Shown piece by piece: positions 40,578-49,566 of a stretch of 64,000 bases of DNA; the stretch's first letter is position 1; the number at the start of each line of letters is the position of its first letter. Origin of the DNA: Verrucomicrobiota bacterium (GTDB lineage Bacteria > Verrucomicrobiota > Verrucomicrobiia > CAIQCK01). The DNA lies in assembly GCA_026397915.1 (NCBI GenBank), contig JAPLTX010000009.1:1-64000 (forward strand), given 5' to 3'. Made by a program: the position numbers and the translations under genes. The notes under the pieces are model-generated. The model was not told the DNA's origin, made no database searches, and saw only the letters and a list, made by a program, of their open reading frames with translations.

Positions 40578-41752
40578 ATTGTTTCTCCGAGCAACCACAA
40601 CGCCGTCTTCGCGGCGCGCGGGAAAACGCGCGAGGCGGACTGCGACTCGATCGCCGCGCCGAGCAGCGTCGCCTCGTCGCGTTCGGCGAGCGGCAGTGAC
40701 TTCAGCAGTGTGCATTCTTCGCTGAGGCAGAGCGTCTTTCGGATCTCCGTGCGCTCGCCGACAACGCGCGCGAGATGGAACGACGCCTGCCCCGACGCGG
40801 TCGCCGCCGTGATGTCCACCGTCGTCAACCGCCCCGGCGCGAGGTTGTCCGCAGCCTGCGCGAGCAGTTCCACGTTCACGTTGCGCGACGCGGCGTTGAT
40901 GAATGCCGCGCGAACGCCGTCCGGCGCAGGCTTGCGGGCGGCGGGCTTCCACTGCAACTGCCCGGCCAGCCAGCCGGCGTAGAGCGCAGCAGGCAGCGCC
41001 GCCGTCGGCTCGCCGGTTGGCGTCGCGTAACGCACCGTCACCGTCTCGATGCCGCGCAACGCATCGCGGAGTTGCGGCGGATCGAAAAACTGCGCAGTCA
41101 ATTCCCGCCAGTGGCTCATGGTGTGCCAGACCATCACTGTGGCCTTGTCGGCGGCGTGCTCGCGCAGACACAACCGCAAGCTCGGAACAGCGCGGAGTGT
41201 CCGCAGCGCCGGGCTGGCCAGCGGCTCGGCGTGGACGATCACGCGGTCGGCTAGTTCGCTCAGCGCGTCGAACAGCGTCGTCTCGGTGTCCGCCGGCATC
41301 GCCCACCACAACACCACCGGCAGGTCCGGCTCCAGCAGCGGCAACACCGCGCCCGGCAGCTTGCCCGCGCCGCCGCGGCCGGTGTGCAACGTGATGAGTT
41401 CGCTGCAAACCTGAGGGTTGCCCGGCGATGGCAAATGGCAAAGCGCCGTGACATCGGCGGTGAGCGTGGTGTCGGCGCTGACCGGATCGAGTTGCGCCCA
41501 CAGGATGCGGCAGGGAAAACGGGCGCTGATCTTCTGGAGCGCGTCGGCGTGCCACGCGTTGTTGCTGGTGTCGCCGATGACAAGGAGGTTGGCGAGACAA
41601 ACGCGCGTGACAGCGGCGCTGGCGCCAGCGCTCGTCTGTTCGGACGCAGGCTTCCAGAGCGCTGCCAGTTCGCGCTCAATGGCCGCTGGTTCCACCGGCA
41701 CGGGAATGCCGGCGAGGAACTGTTCCACCGAATGAGTGTTCGTTGACGACAT
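40574..41752 (-). CDS. opcA: Glucose-6-phosphate dehydrogenase assembly protein OpcA
   Basis: Cytoplasmic accessory protein of G6PDH (392 aa). OpcA features are the N-terminal helical part, the segment CRILWAQLDPVSADTTL, the acidic VLPLLEPDLPVVLWW strand and the later VRYATPTGEPTAALPAALYAGWLAGQLQW. The adjacent upstream gene is zwf, the usual pairing. The first 20 residues in the track (including FTLNSSLEL) come from the inverted repeat upstream, so the ATG at 41752 is used. Confidence 0.88.
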   Translation of the reverse strand: MSSTNTHSVEQFLAGIPVPVEPAAIERELAALWKPASEQTSAGASAAVTRVCLANLLVIGDTSNNAWHADALQKISARFPCRILWAQLDPVSADTTLTADVTALCHLPSPGNPQVCSELITLHTGRGGAGKLPGAVLPLLEPDLPVVLWWAMPADTETTLFDALSELADRVIVHAEPLASPALRTLRAVPSLRLCLREHAADKATVMVWHTMSHWRELTAQFFDPPQLRDALRGIETVTVRYATPTGEPTAALPAALYAGWLAGQLQWKPAARKPAPDGVRAAFINAASRNVNVELLAQAADNLAPGRLTTVDITAATASGQASFHLARVVGERTEIRKTLCLSEECTLLKSLPLAERDEATLLGAAIESQSASRVFPRAAKTALWLLGETI

Positions 41753-41766
41753 GAGTTCCAGTGAAG

Positions 41767-41820
41767 AGTTAAGAGTGAAGAGTTGGAGACTTACCGTCCT
41801 CCAATTCTTCACTCTTAACT
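41767..41820. repeat. Inverted repeat between zwf and opcA
   Basis: Arms of 22 nt (AGTTAAGAGTGAAGAGTTGG... at 41767-41788; ...TTCACTCTTAACT to 41820) pair with one mismatch around a 10-nt loop. Its AT-rich GAGTGAAGA text is unlike the GC-rich surroundings and occupies nearly all of the 75-bp spacer between the zwf stop and the opcA start. It may be a mobile mini-repeat or an intergenic mRNA stabilising or attenuating hairpin. Confidence 0.85.
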
Positions 41821-41827
41821 TCCTCGC

Positions 41828-43387
41828 TCACAGTCTTCGCCATTTCGCGCCAGTTCCTTCCATCAGCCGGTCCGCTTCCTCCGGACCCCAGGTGCCAGCG
41901 GCGTAGTTCGGGAACTTCGGCGGCGGCGTTTGCCGCCACGCGGCGATGATCGAGTCCACGAACCGCCACGCGTGCTCCACTTCGTCGGCGCGCGTATAAA
42001 GAGTTGAGTCGCCGAGCATCGCGTCCAGCAGCAGCCGCTCGTAAGCCTCCGCTGGCTGCTGGCCGAACGACGAGCCGTAGCGGAAGTCCATCTTCACCGG
42101 CTGCAACCGCACACGCATACCCGGCGCCTTCGCCTCGAACGCCAGCGAAATGCCTTCGTCGGGCTGGATGCGCAGCGCGAGCAGGTTTGCGTTCGGCGCG
42201 CGGCCCGCGTCGCCCTCGCCGGCAAAGAGGCGCGTCGGTGCGGTCTTGAACTGGATGGCGATTTCTGTGACGCGCTTTGGCAGCCGTTTGCCGACACGCA
42301 CGAAGAACGGCACGCCGGCCCAACGCCAAGTGTCGAGTCGCAGTCGCGCGGCGACGTAGGTCTCGGTCACGGAGCCGGGCGGGACGGCTTCTTCCTCGCG
42401 GTAACCTCTCACGGCCTTGCCGAGAAGCGTGCCGGGGCCGTATTGGCCGCGCACGACTTGCGCCGCGACCTCGTCCGACGAGAGCGGCCGCAGCGCGCGT
42501 AACACCTTGGCTTTTTCGTCGCGGATCGCGTCGGCTTCCATTGCCACGGGCGGCTCCATCGCCACCAGCGCGAGCAGTTGCATGATGTGGTTCTGCATCA
42601 CGTCGCGGATGGCACCGGCGGTGTCGTAGTAAGCGCCGCGCCGGCCTTCCATGCCCAACTCCTCGGCGGCGGTGATCTGGATGTGCTCGATATACTTCTG
42701 GTTCCAGAGCGGCTCGAAGATGGCGTTGGCGAACCGCAGCGCGAGAATGTTCTGGACCGTTTCCTTGCCGAGGTAGTGGTCTATCCGGTAAATCTGTCGT
42801 TCATCCAGCACCGCCGACGCCGAGCGGTTCAGCGCCAGCGCCGAGGCGAGATCGTTGCCGAACGGTTTCTCGATCACCACGCGCGTCCACGGATGTGCCG
42901 CCGCCGGATCGGCGATGAGGCCCGCCGCGCCAAGGTTCTTGATGATGACCGGGAAATACTCCGGTGACGTGGCGAGGTAGAACAACCGGTTGCCCCGCGT
43001 GCCGCGCTGGCGGTCCGCATCCTCGAGCCGCTGCTTCAACGACGCGTAGGCGGCTAGGTCGTCGAGATTGCCAACGTGATAGCCGATGGCCTTGCCGAAA
43101 TCCTTCCACACCTCCGGCAGCGCCGGCTTCAGCCGCGAGTGCTTGTTGACCGCGGCAAGCATGTCGGCGCGGAACTGCTCGTCCGTTTTCGGCCGGCGCG
43201 CGAAGCCGAGGACCGAAAGCCCGGCAAGCAACATGCCTTCGCGCGCGAGGTTGTAAAGCGCCGGCACCAGCTTGCGGCTCGTGAGATCGCCGGTCGCGCC
43301 GAACAGCACGACAACGCAAGGCTCCGGCGCGGCGGCGCGCGGCATGGCTTCGCGCAAAGGATTCGCGTTGCTCGGCTCGGCGTTCAT
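41828..43387 (-). CDS. zwf: Glucose-6-phosphate 1-dehydrogenase
   Basis: First enzyme of the oxidative pentose phosphate pathway; makes NADPH (519 aa, cytoplasm). The Rossmann motif is FGATGDLTSRKL near residue 28, the catalytic-site motif is RIDHYLGKE near 205, and VIEKPFGND and MQNHIMQLLALVAMEPP follow. Length fits the family. The ATG at 43387 is chosen; the track extends 110 codons into the divergent intergenic region. It is the first gene of a minus-strand unit zwf-opcA-DUF885-mutarotase and is divergent from the membrane-fusion lipoprotein gene. Confidence 0.95.
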   Translation of the reverse strand: MNAEPSNANPLREAMPRAAAPEPCVVVLFGATGDLTSRKLVPALYNLAREGMLLAGLSVLGFARRPKTDEQFRADMLAAVNKHSRLKPALPEVWKDFGKAIGYHVGNLDDLAAYASLKQRLEDADRQRGTRGNRLFYLATSPEYFPVIIKNLGAAGLIADPAAAHPWTRVVIEKPFGNDLASALALNRSASAVLDERQIYRIDHYLGKETVQNILALRFANAIFEPLWNQKYIEHIQITAAEELGMEGRRGAYYDTAGAIRDVMQNHIMQLLALVAMEPPVAMEADAIRDEKAKVLRALRPLSSDEVAAQVVRGQYGPGTLLGKAVRGYREEEAVPPGSVTETYVAARLRLDTWRWAGVPFFVRVGKRLPKRVTEIAIQFKTAPTRLFAGEGDAGRAPNANLLALRIQPDEGISLAFEAKAPGMRVRLQPVKMDFRYGSSFGQQPAEAYERLLLDAMLGDSTLYTRADEVEHAWRFVDSIIAAWRQTPPPKFPNYAAGTWGPEEADRLMEGTGAKWRRL

Positions 43388-43487
43388 GGGCGGAATGTAG
43401 CAGACGCGGGCGTTTCCGGCACGCGCGGTTTTGATGATGCACGGCTCGCTCCTTGACTTTGAGGGGTGGTTGAAAAACACTTCCCCC

Positions 43488-44459
43488 ATGACGGCTCGCC
43501 GCCATCTCGCCGCTCTCAGCCTCCTGGCGTTGGTTCTTGCAGCCGGGTGCAAACCTCGTGCCCAGGATAACGCCGTCGTCATGGTCGGCACCGTCGAGCG
43601 CGACCGGTTGGAGATGCTCGCGCCGGTGACGGAGCTTCTGGCGGAACTGCCGGTGCAGGAAGGCCAGACGGTGAAAGCGGGAACGGTCGTCGCCCGACTC
43701 GACGACACGCGGCTCAAGGAAGAGATTGCCGCGCTGGGTCACACGCGCGACGTCGAGAAAGCCAAGCTCGACGAACTGGAGGCCGGTTTCCGCTCGGAGG
43801 AGGTCGCGCAATCGCGTGCCGCCTACCAAGCCGCCGTTGCCCGCGCCGAAATCGCCGCCATCGAATTCCAACGCGCCAAGACACTGGTGGCACAAGTCAT
43901 CCAACCGCAGGCGACCCTCGATACGGCGAAGTCCACCCTCGACGCCGCCGAAGCGGACAAGCGCAAGGCGGCGGAGAACCTCCGACAGTTTGAAACCGGC
44001 GCGCGCGGCGAGGACATCCGCGCCCAACGCGCGGCGTTCGAGGCAGCCGGGGCGCGGCTGCGCGAGGCGCAGGTGCGGCAGAGCCAGCTTTCGTTGGTCG
44101 CGCCGTGCGAATGTGGCGTCGTGACACTGCCGTTTCGCGCCGGCGAGCGTGTGCTGCAAGGCGTGAGCGTGGCCACTTTGCGCGCGACCGACCGGACTTT
44201 TGCGCGCGTGTTCGTGCCGGAGCGCGCCAAGGCGAAGATCGTGCCAGGCATCGCAGCCATGGTGAAGGTGGACGGCATCGCACGGGAGTTCAAGGGACGT
44301 GTGCGAACGGTTTCCAGCGACGCGGCCTTCACGCCGTTCTACGCGCTGACAGATCGCGAACGTGGCCGGCTGTCGTTCGCGGCCAAAGTGGACCTCATTG
44401 AGCCGGAGGCGCGCGAACTGTCCGTCGGCGTGCCGTGCGAAGTGAGGATACCTAGGTAA
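43488..44459 (+). CDS. HlyD-family membrane-fusion lipoprotein of an ABC exporter
   Basis: Periplasmic adaptor (323 aa) with lipobox LVLAAGC near residue 18. The biotinyl-lipoyl halves flank a coiled-coil hairpin (about residues 75-190) rich in Ala, Glu and Arg with TRDVEKAKLDELEAG and AKSTLDAAEADKRKAAENLRQ. LVAPCECGVV and a beta-barrel segment with VFVPERAKAKIVPG follow. With the ATPase and permease downstream it forms a YbhGFS-like efflux system. The ATG at 43488 is preferred because the lipoprotein signal starts there. Its stop codon lies inside the left REP arm of the RAYT cassette that separates it from its ATPase partner. Confidence 0.85.
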   Translation: MTARRHLAALSLLALVLAAGCKPRAQDNAVVMVGTVERDRLEMLAPVTELLAELPVQEGQTVKAGTVVARLDDTRLKEEIAALGHTRDVEKAKLDELEAGFRSEEVAQSRAAYQAAVARAEIAAIEFQRAKTLVAQVIQPQATLDTAKSTLDAAEADKRKAAENLRQFETGARGEDIRAQRAAFEAAGARLREAQVRQSQLSLVAPCECGVVTLPFRAGERVLQGVSVATLRATDRTFARVFVPERAKAKIVPGIAAMVKVDGIAREFKGRVRTVSSDAAFTPFYALTDRERGRLSFAAKVDLIEPEARELSVGVPCEVRIPR

Positions 44460-44531
44460 CCCGCCACTCCGTGGCGGGATAAAAAAGAAGATTTTCAATC
44501 AAGAACTCCCGCCACGGAGTGGTGGGTTACC
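44455..44531. repeat. REP palindrome pair, left side of RAYT
   Basis: Arms of 24 nt (from GGTAACCCGCCACTCCGTGG at 44455, to GGAGTGGTGGGTTACC at 44531) pair with one mismatch around a 29-nt AT-rich loop. Each arm is itself a hairpin (CCGCCAC-TCC-GTGGCGG). The left arm covers the stop codon of the adaptor gene; the right arm ends 3 bp before the transposase ATG. Confidence 0.92.
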
Positions 44532-44534
44532 AAG

Positions 44535-45263
44535 ATGCATTCAACCGCTGATCCGCCCTTCAGCTTCCTCGACCCAACGCGGAAGATCGAGATCACTCAA
44601 CGCAACCTGCCGCACTGGGAACAATCGGGGGCCTGTTATTTCATCACCTTTCGAACCATTGATTCGCTGCCTGCCACACTTGTCGGACTTTGGCAGCACG
44701 ACCGGCAGGTCTGGCTTCGGCAACACGGCATTGATCCCAATAACGAAGATTGGCAGCTTGAGCTTCAACATTTGTCCGAAGTTCAGCAGCACGAGTTTCA
44801 CCAGACTTTCTCCAAACGCTTTCACGAGTGCCTCGATGATGGTCATGGCGAGTGTCTCTTGCGACAACCACCTGTGGCGGCAATTGTGGCCAATAGCTTC
44901 CATCATTTCGATGGGGAACGTTACTGCCTTGGAGATTTTGTGGTTATGCCGAATCATGTTCACGTGCTGGTCCGGCTTTTCGGTGAACAGGGAGCATTGC
45001 AACAGCAGTGTCGGTCGTGGAAAAAATTTACGGCGACGGAAATCAATCGGTTGATGGGCCGGCACGGGCACTTCTGGCAGACCGAGAGCTACGACCATCT
45101 GGTGCGAGATGCGGCGCAGTTGGCCAAGTTTCAACGGTATATCGCTGCAAATCCTGCAAAGGCCAGACTGCGCCCGGGCGAATATGTGCACTGGGTAGCC
45201 CGCCACTCCGTGGCGGAATCGGAGATTTCAATCCCGCCACGGAGTGGCGGGCTACCAAGATGA
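44535..45263 (+). CDS. REP-associated tyrosine transposase (RAYT, IS200/IS605-like Y1)
   Basis: HUH-type single-strand nuclease (242 aa) thought to mobilise REP sequences. It shows ITQRNLPHWEQSGACYFITFR near the N-terminus, the HUH motif MPNHVHVL near residue 140, and the Tyr in FWQTESYDHLVRD near 180, followed by a helix with FQRYIAANPAKA. The last 20 or so residues (ARHSVAESEISIPPRSGG) are encoded by the right REP pair, so they are probably not ancestral. The stop overlaps the ATG of the ABC ATPase (ATGA). The gene seems intact and so may be active. Confidence 0.92.
   Translation: MHSTADPPFSFLDPTRKIEITQRNLPHWEQSGACYFITFRTIDSLPATLVGLWQHDRQVWLRQHGIDPNNEDWQLELQHLSEVQQHEFHQTFSKRFHECLDDGHGECLLRQPPVAAIVANSFHHFDGERYCLGDFVVMPNHVHVLVRLFGEQGALQQQCRSWKKFTATEINRLMGRHGHFWQTESYDHLVRDAAQLAKFQRYIAANPAKARLRPGEYVHWVARHSVAESEISIPPRSGGLPR
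45194..45256. repeat. REP palindrome pair, right side of RAYT
   Basis: Two 23-nt arms (from GGTAGCCCGCCACTCCGTGG, back to GGAGTGGCGGGCTACC) are perfect reverse complements with a 17-nt loop. They lie within the 3' end of the transposase reading frame and stop 3 bp before the ABC ATPase ATG. Confidence 0.93.
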
Positions 45264-46225
45264 CGGATTCCTTGCCATCCGCCCTCGCCATCGAGGCCCA
45301 CGGCCTCACGCGCCGCTTCGGCTCGCTGACGGCGGTGGACCGGCTCGACCTCGCCGTCTCGACCGGCACGATCCACGGATTCCTCGGCCCCAACGGTTCC
45401 GGCAAGACCACGACGCTGCGCATGTTTTGCGGCCTGCTCCGACCGAGCGCGGGCACGGCGAGCGTGCTGGGCATGGACATCGCGCACAAGGCCGAGGCGA
45501 TCCGCCGCCGCATCGGCTACATGACGCAGCGGTTCTCGCTCTACGAAGACCTGACGGTGTTGGAGAATCTCCAGTTTGTCGGCGAGGTGCAGGGCGTGCC
45601 CGCCCGGAAACGACGCGAGAAGATTGACGAACTGCTGGCGACCTATCGGCTCAAGGACCGCTGCGGCCAGCGCGTCGGCACGCTTTCCGGCGGCGAGAAG
45701 CAGCGGCTCGCGCTGGCCGCCGCGCTCATCCACGAGCCGGACCTGCTTTTCCTCGACGAGCCGACCTCGGCGGTGGACCCGCAGAACCGGCGCGATTTCT
45801 GGGAGAACCTCTTCGACATCTGCGACCGCGGCACGACGATCCTGGTCAGCACGCACTACATGGACGAAGCCGAGCGTTGCCACAGCCTTTCCATCCTCGA
45901 CTACGGCCAATTGGTTGGCAGCGGCCCGCCGCGCGAACAGATCGCCCGGCTCGGAAACCGCGTTGTTGAGGTGGAAACCGACACGCCGCGCGAGGCGCAG
46001 ACCGCGTTGCATCGCGCCGCGGGCGTTCTCAGCGTCGCCCAGCTCGGCACGCAACTCCATGTGCTCGTGGCTGAGGACGCAGCCGCTCCGGTCGAGTTGG
46101 TGACGCGAGCGATGCGCGACGCGAACCTCATCGGCCGGGTTCATCCAGCCCGGCCCGGCCTCGAAGATGTTTTTGTGGCGGTCACCGTTGCCCGGTGCAA
46201 GGCACAGCACAAGGAGGCCGCATGA
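45260..46225 (+). CDS. ABC exporter ATP-binding protein
   Basis: Cytoplasmic ATPase (321 aa) of a drug/lipid-type ABC-2 exporter. Walker A is GPNGSGKTT, the Q-loop MTQRFSLYEDLTV, the signature LSGGEKQRLALAAAL, Walker B LLFLDEP and the H-loop STHYMDEAE. A C-terminal extension of about 90 residues follows, typical of YbhF/NodI-like subunits. The ATG at 45260 overlaps the RAYT stop; without the insertion it would directly follow the adaptor gene. The stop overlaps the permease ATG. No Shine-Dalgarno precedes the ATG because the REP arm ends there. Confidence 0.93.
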   Translation: MTDSLPSALAIEAHGLTRRFGSLTAVDRLDLAVSTGTIHGFLGPNGSGKTTTLRMFCGLLRPSAGTASVLGMDIAHKAEAIRRRIGYMTQRFSLYEDLTVLENLQFVGEVQGVPARKRREKIDELLATYRLKDRCGQRVGTLSGGEKQRLALAAALIHEPDLLFLDEPTSAVDPQNRRDFWENLFDICDRGTTILVSTHYMDEAERCHSLSILDYGQLVGSGPPREQIARLGNRVVEVETDTPREAQTALHRAAGVLSVAQLGTQLHVLVAEDAAAPVELVTRAMRDANLIGRVHPARPGLEDVFVAVTVARCKAQHKEAA

Positions 46226-47397
46226 ACAGCCTCCGCCGATTTTTCGCCATTGTTCGCAAGGAATTCCGCCAGCTTGTGCGGGACCGGCTGACGTTCGGCA
46301 TGATCGTCGGCATCCCAATCATCCAGCTCACCATCTTCGGCTACGCCATCAACACCGACGTGCGCCACCTGCGCGCCGCCGTCAGCGACGACTCCCGCAC
46401 CGACCTCTCTCGCGAACTGATCGCCATGGTCCGGGAAACACAAGTCGTGGATATCATCGGCCACGCATCCGGCCCAAGGCAACTGGAGCAGTGGATCAAA
46501 GAAGGCCGCATCTCCGTCGGCATCGTCATCCCTTACGATTATGCGCGCCGGCTCGAACGCGGCGAAGACCGGCCCGCGCAATTGCTCGTGGACGGCAGCG
46601 ACCCGATTGTCGGCCAAGCTGCTGTGCAAGTCGCCGGACTGCGGATTCCCGGCACCAAGGCGCTAGCCACGTCACGCGCCACCGATACAGACGAGCGGTT
46701 TCATGCCGCCGCCGTTGCGGCCACGGCGGCAACACAACAATTCCCCATCAACCCCGTCACCGCGTTCGAGATTCGGCTCGACTACAACCCTGAGCGCATC
46801 TCGGCCGTCTCGATTGTGCCGGGGCTGCTCGGAGTCATCCTGACGATGACGATGGTGTTAATGACTGCCGTGGCCATCGTGCGCGAGCGCGAGCGGGGCA
46901 CGCTGGAAATGCTCATCACAACGCCGGTGAAAACCGTCGAACTGATGGTCGGGAAAATCGTGCCGTATATCGGCGTCGGCCTCGTGCAGATGTCGCTGAT
47001 TCTCTTCCTCGGCCATCTCATGTTTGGCGTCCCCGTCCGAGGTTCGCTGCTGCATCTCTATCTCGCCGGCTTGGCGTTCATCACAGCCAACCTGACGATG
47101 GGCTTGTTGAACTCGACTTTCGCCCAAAACCAGTTCCAAGCGATGCAGATGACCTTCTTCTTCTTCCTGCCAAGCATCCTGCTCTCCGGTTTCATGTTCC
47201 CGTTCGATGGCATGCCCGTGCCGGCGCAATGGATCGGTGAACTGCTGCCGCTGACTCATTTCAACCGCATGTCCCGCGGCATCCTGCTGCGCGGCGCGAC
47301 GCTGTCCGAGATCGGCCGCGACCTCTGGCCGCTGGCGGCGTTCTTCTGCGTGATGATGACGGTCGTGTTGCTGCGGTTTCGCAAACGCTTGGACTAG
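46222..47397 (+). CDS. ABC-2 type exporter permease
   Basis: Inner-membrane permease (391 aa) of the ABC-2 class. One membrane segment lies near the N-terminus (FGMIVGIPIIQLTIFGYAI), a large periplasmic domain of about 150 residues follows, then five C-terminal segments starting at ISAVSIVPGLLGVILTMTMVLM, with RERERGTLEMLITTPV between the first two. This is the YbhS/YhhJ architecture. AAGGAGG lies 5 bases upstream of the ATG, which also overlaps the ATPase stop. Substrate unknown. Confidence 0.93.
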   Translation: MNSLRRFFAIVRKEFRQLVRDRLTFGMIVGIPIIQLTIFGYAINTDVRHLRAAVSDDSRTDLSRELIAMVRETQVVDIIGHASGPRQLEQWIKEGRISVGIVIPYDYARRLERGEDRPAQLLVDGSDPIVGQAAVQVAGLRIPGTKALATSRATDTDERFHAAAVAATAATQQFPINPVTAFEIRLDYNPERISAVSIVPGLLGVILTMTMVLMTAVAIVRERERGTLEMLITTPVKTVELMVGKIVPYIGVGLVQMSLILFLGHLMFGVPVRGSLLHLYLAGLAFITANLTMGLLNSTFAQNQFQAMQMTFFFFLPSILLSGFMFPFDGMPVPAQWIGELLPLTHFNRMSRGILLRGATLSEIGRDLWPLAAFFCVMMTVVLLRFRKRLD

Positions 47398-47411
47398 ATC
47401 TCATTCACACC

Positions 47412-48719
47412 ATGACCCAACCGACCAGCTTTGTCGTCGCGGTCGCGGTTTTGTTTTCTGCGAGCGACTTGCTGGCGGCGGAGAATGGCACTCTCACTGT
47501 CCCGGCTGGCACGGAAAATACGTCGGCCGTGTCGGAAGTGGTTTCGTTTCTCAAGAAGGGAAATCTCTCGGCCTCAGCCCGCTATCGCTACGAAGCCTTC
47601 GAACGCGACGAGCCGGCTTTCACGCATACGGCGCAAGCCTCGACCATGCGGCTGGCGGTCGGCTACGAGACGCCGACGCTCTATGGCTTCTCGGCTTTCG
47701 GCGAGTTCGAGGGCGTGTATGCGTTGGGACTCGACGACTACAGCATCGCCACAGTGCCGTCGCAGAACAAACCCGACTACCCCGCCATTCTCGATCCGCT
47801 GGGCAGCGAGTTGAACCAGGGTTGGGTGCGATATAAATGCGCCGGGGACGATCTCCGCGCCGTGCTCACGTTGGGGCGGCTGGAGGTTATGCTCAACGAC
47901 GGGCGGTTTCTCAGTATCTCCTACTGGCGCCAGAATCACGAGAGCTGCGACACGGCCCATCTCAATCTCGACCTGCCGCTCGGCTTCGCGCTGACCTACG
48001 CCTACATTGACCGGGTGCATCGTGTGATGGGTGAAGACGCCAGCGATGGTCAGCCGACCATGAACTCGCACCTCTACGACGTGCGTTGGAGACAGAAGGA
48101 CGTGCTGAACGTCTCGGCTTACGGGTTGCTGCTCGATTATCAGCAGTCGCAGTTCTTCACCAGTTCCACGCGCACGCTCGGCCTCCGATGCGAAGGTCCG
48201 TGGAAACTCGATGCGGACTGGGCGCTCTGCTACACGGCGGAGTTCGCCAACCAGCGGGACTTCGGCGAGAACCCAAACTATGTGGACGCGAACTACTGGC
48301 TGGGGGAATTGGGATTCGCGTTCAAGGGCCACACCTTCAAGGGCGGCGTCGCGTGGCTGGGCGGACGCAGCGTCACGGACAAACTCTCGTCCCCCCTGGC
48401 GCATCCGTTCAACGGCAGGACGGAGCTGTTTGCCATCACTCCCAGCCTCGGCAATAGCCACGGTTTGGAGGCCGACTACTTGAGCGTAACCGGCCCCGTC
48501 AGTCCGGTCGAAGGCCTAACCTACAGCGTCGTGCTCTACGATTACCACTCCGCGAACGACCGCATTCACTACGGCAACGAACTCGACCTTGGATTCATCT
48601 GGAAGGTGAAGCCGGTGTCCGAGAAGTGGGAGATCGGCTGCCGGCTCTCCAGGTATTGGGCGGACGGACTCTACGGAGACGCGCTGCGTTGCGCGGTCTA
48701 TACGAGCTACACCTTCTGA
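47412..48719 (+). CDS. Outer-membrane beta-barrel porin-like protein
   Basis: Exported protein (435 aa) with a signal (FVVAVAVLFSASDLLA) and many alternating amphipathic strands, such as LSASARYRYEAFERDE, LRLGR-like and YTYLD-like segments. It ends in a C-terminal Phe (VYTSYTF), the usual outer-membrane barrel insertion signal. It resembles the alginate-export/OprB-like porins of PVC and proteobacteria. It lies 14 bp after the permease and may be the outer-membrane part of the exporter, or a separate porin in the same transcript. Confidence 0.8.
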   Translation: MTQPTSFVVAVAVLFSASDLLAAENGTLTVPAGTENTSAVSEVVSFLKKGNLSASARYRYEAFERDEPAFTHTAQASTMRLAVGYETPTLYGFSAFGEFEGVYALGLDDYSIATVPSQNKPDYPAILDPLGSELNQGWVRYKCAGDDLRAVLTLGRLEVMLNDGRFLSISYWRQNHESCDTAHLNLDLPLGFALTYAYIDRVHRVMGEDASDGQPTMNSHLYDVRWRQKDVLNVSAYGLLLDYQQSQFFTSSTRTLGLRCEGPWKLDADWALCYTAEFANQRDFGENPNYVDANYWLGELGFAFKGHTFKGGVAWLGGRSVTDKLSSPLAHPFNGRTELFAITPSLGNSHGLEADYLSVTGPVSPVEGLTYSVVLYDYHSANDRIHYGNELDLGFIWKVKPVSEKWEIGCRLSRYWADGLYGDALRCAVYTSYTF

Positions 48720-48784
48720 AACCGACCGCGATTTCGGAAACGGCTGGATTAGTTTGGCGGCTGCGCTAGCATGACTCCTCAGGC

Positions 48785-49564
48785 ATGAACGTCGTTCAAA
48801 ACCGATTACTCAAGACGCTGGCGGGAATCTGGATGGTTTCGGCGGGAGTGGCGACGGCCGCGGAGGTCTGGCCGGCGCAGACGCAGCAGCTGAATGAGGC
48901 GACGTTGAAGTTTCAACTCGATGCGCTCGACACCGCGGTCAAGAGCCTGCCGAAGACGCTTCTCCCGGCGCTGCGGTTCCAGAAACTTTACTGGCAGATG
49001 ATTTCCGGCACGCCGCAGGCGGCTTGGCGCGCGGAACTGGAACGGAGCGCGCGGCAGGACGGCGATGATGCGGTGGTGAGCGCTGTCCGCGAGCTGTCGC
49101 GGGTCTGGCTGGCGCGGGCGCAGATGCAGGAGATTGACGCGGCGCTGCTCGGCTACTATCGCAACAGCGTTGCCTTCCCGCTGTCGCTCGACGCAGTGAT
49201 GAAGGACATTCCGGCGGCGGCGCAGAAGGATCCGTGGGGCCAGCCGTGGGTTTACAAGCCAGTGACGCCCGGCGGCCTGAAGCGGCACATCAACCAGCGC
49301 TACCAGATCGGCCCGACGCGGTTTCCGCAGCTTGCAACATTCAAGGACGCGATTCGTAAGCGCGTGCCGCCGGTGACGGCGTGGAAGATTTCGACGCGCA
49401 GCATCGGCAGCGGCACGGCGCTGGATTTTCGTTCCGCCGGCAACGACGCTTTGGTGGCGACGCTGCAGCCTGGCGGTTCGGTCGGCGGCAACATGCTGGT
49501 GTTCGTTGGCGACCACTGGGCGCTGATGGCCGCGCTGGACCAGTTCTTCACCGTCAACTTTTGA
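48785..49564 (+). CDS. Exported protein, pseudopilin-like C-terminal motif
   Basis: Protein of 259 aa that I do not recognise firmly. It has an N-terminal hydrophobic segment (LAGIWMVSAGVATAAE) and an all-helical middle. Near residue 150 it has ALDAVMKDIP-like text and KDPWGQPWVYKP, a pattern seen at the end of GspG-like major pseudopilins, although the N-terminal prepilin site is missing. It lies directly before the DUF58 gene (2-bp gap) and may belong to that cluster. Confidence 0.6.
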   Translation: MNVVQNRLLKTLAGIWMVSAGVATAAEVWPAQTQQLNEATLKFQLDALDTAVKSLPKTLLPALRFQKLYWQMISGTPQAAWRAELERSARQDGDDAVVSAVRELSRVWLARAQMQEIDAALLGYYRNSVAFPLSLDAVMKDIPAAAQKDPWGQPWVYKPVTPGGLKRHINQRYQIGPTRFPQLATFKDAIRKRVPPVTAWKISTRSIGSGTALDFRSAGNDALVATLQPGGSVGGNMLVFVGDHWALMAALDQFFTVNF

Positions 49565-49566
49565 TC

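Larger units (their letters stand above)
44455..45256 (+). mobile_element. RAYT cassette: REP pair, tyrosine transposase, REP pair
   Basis: A REP-associated tyrosine transposase gene is bounded on both sides by REP pairs of the same class. The unit replaces the whole spacer between the adaptor and ATPase genes of an ABC exporter. Both REP pairs end in TACCAAGATG, where ATG is the start of the transposase and of the ABC ATPase respectively, so the junction sequence is duplicated. Confidence 0.85.
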
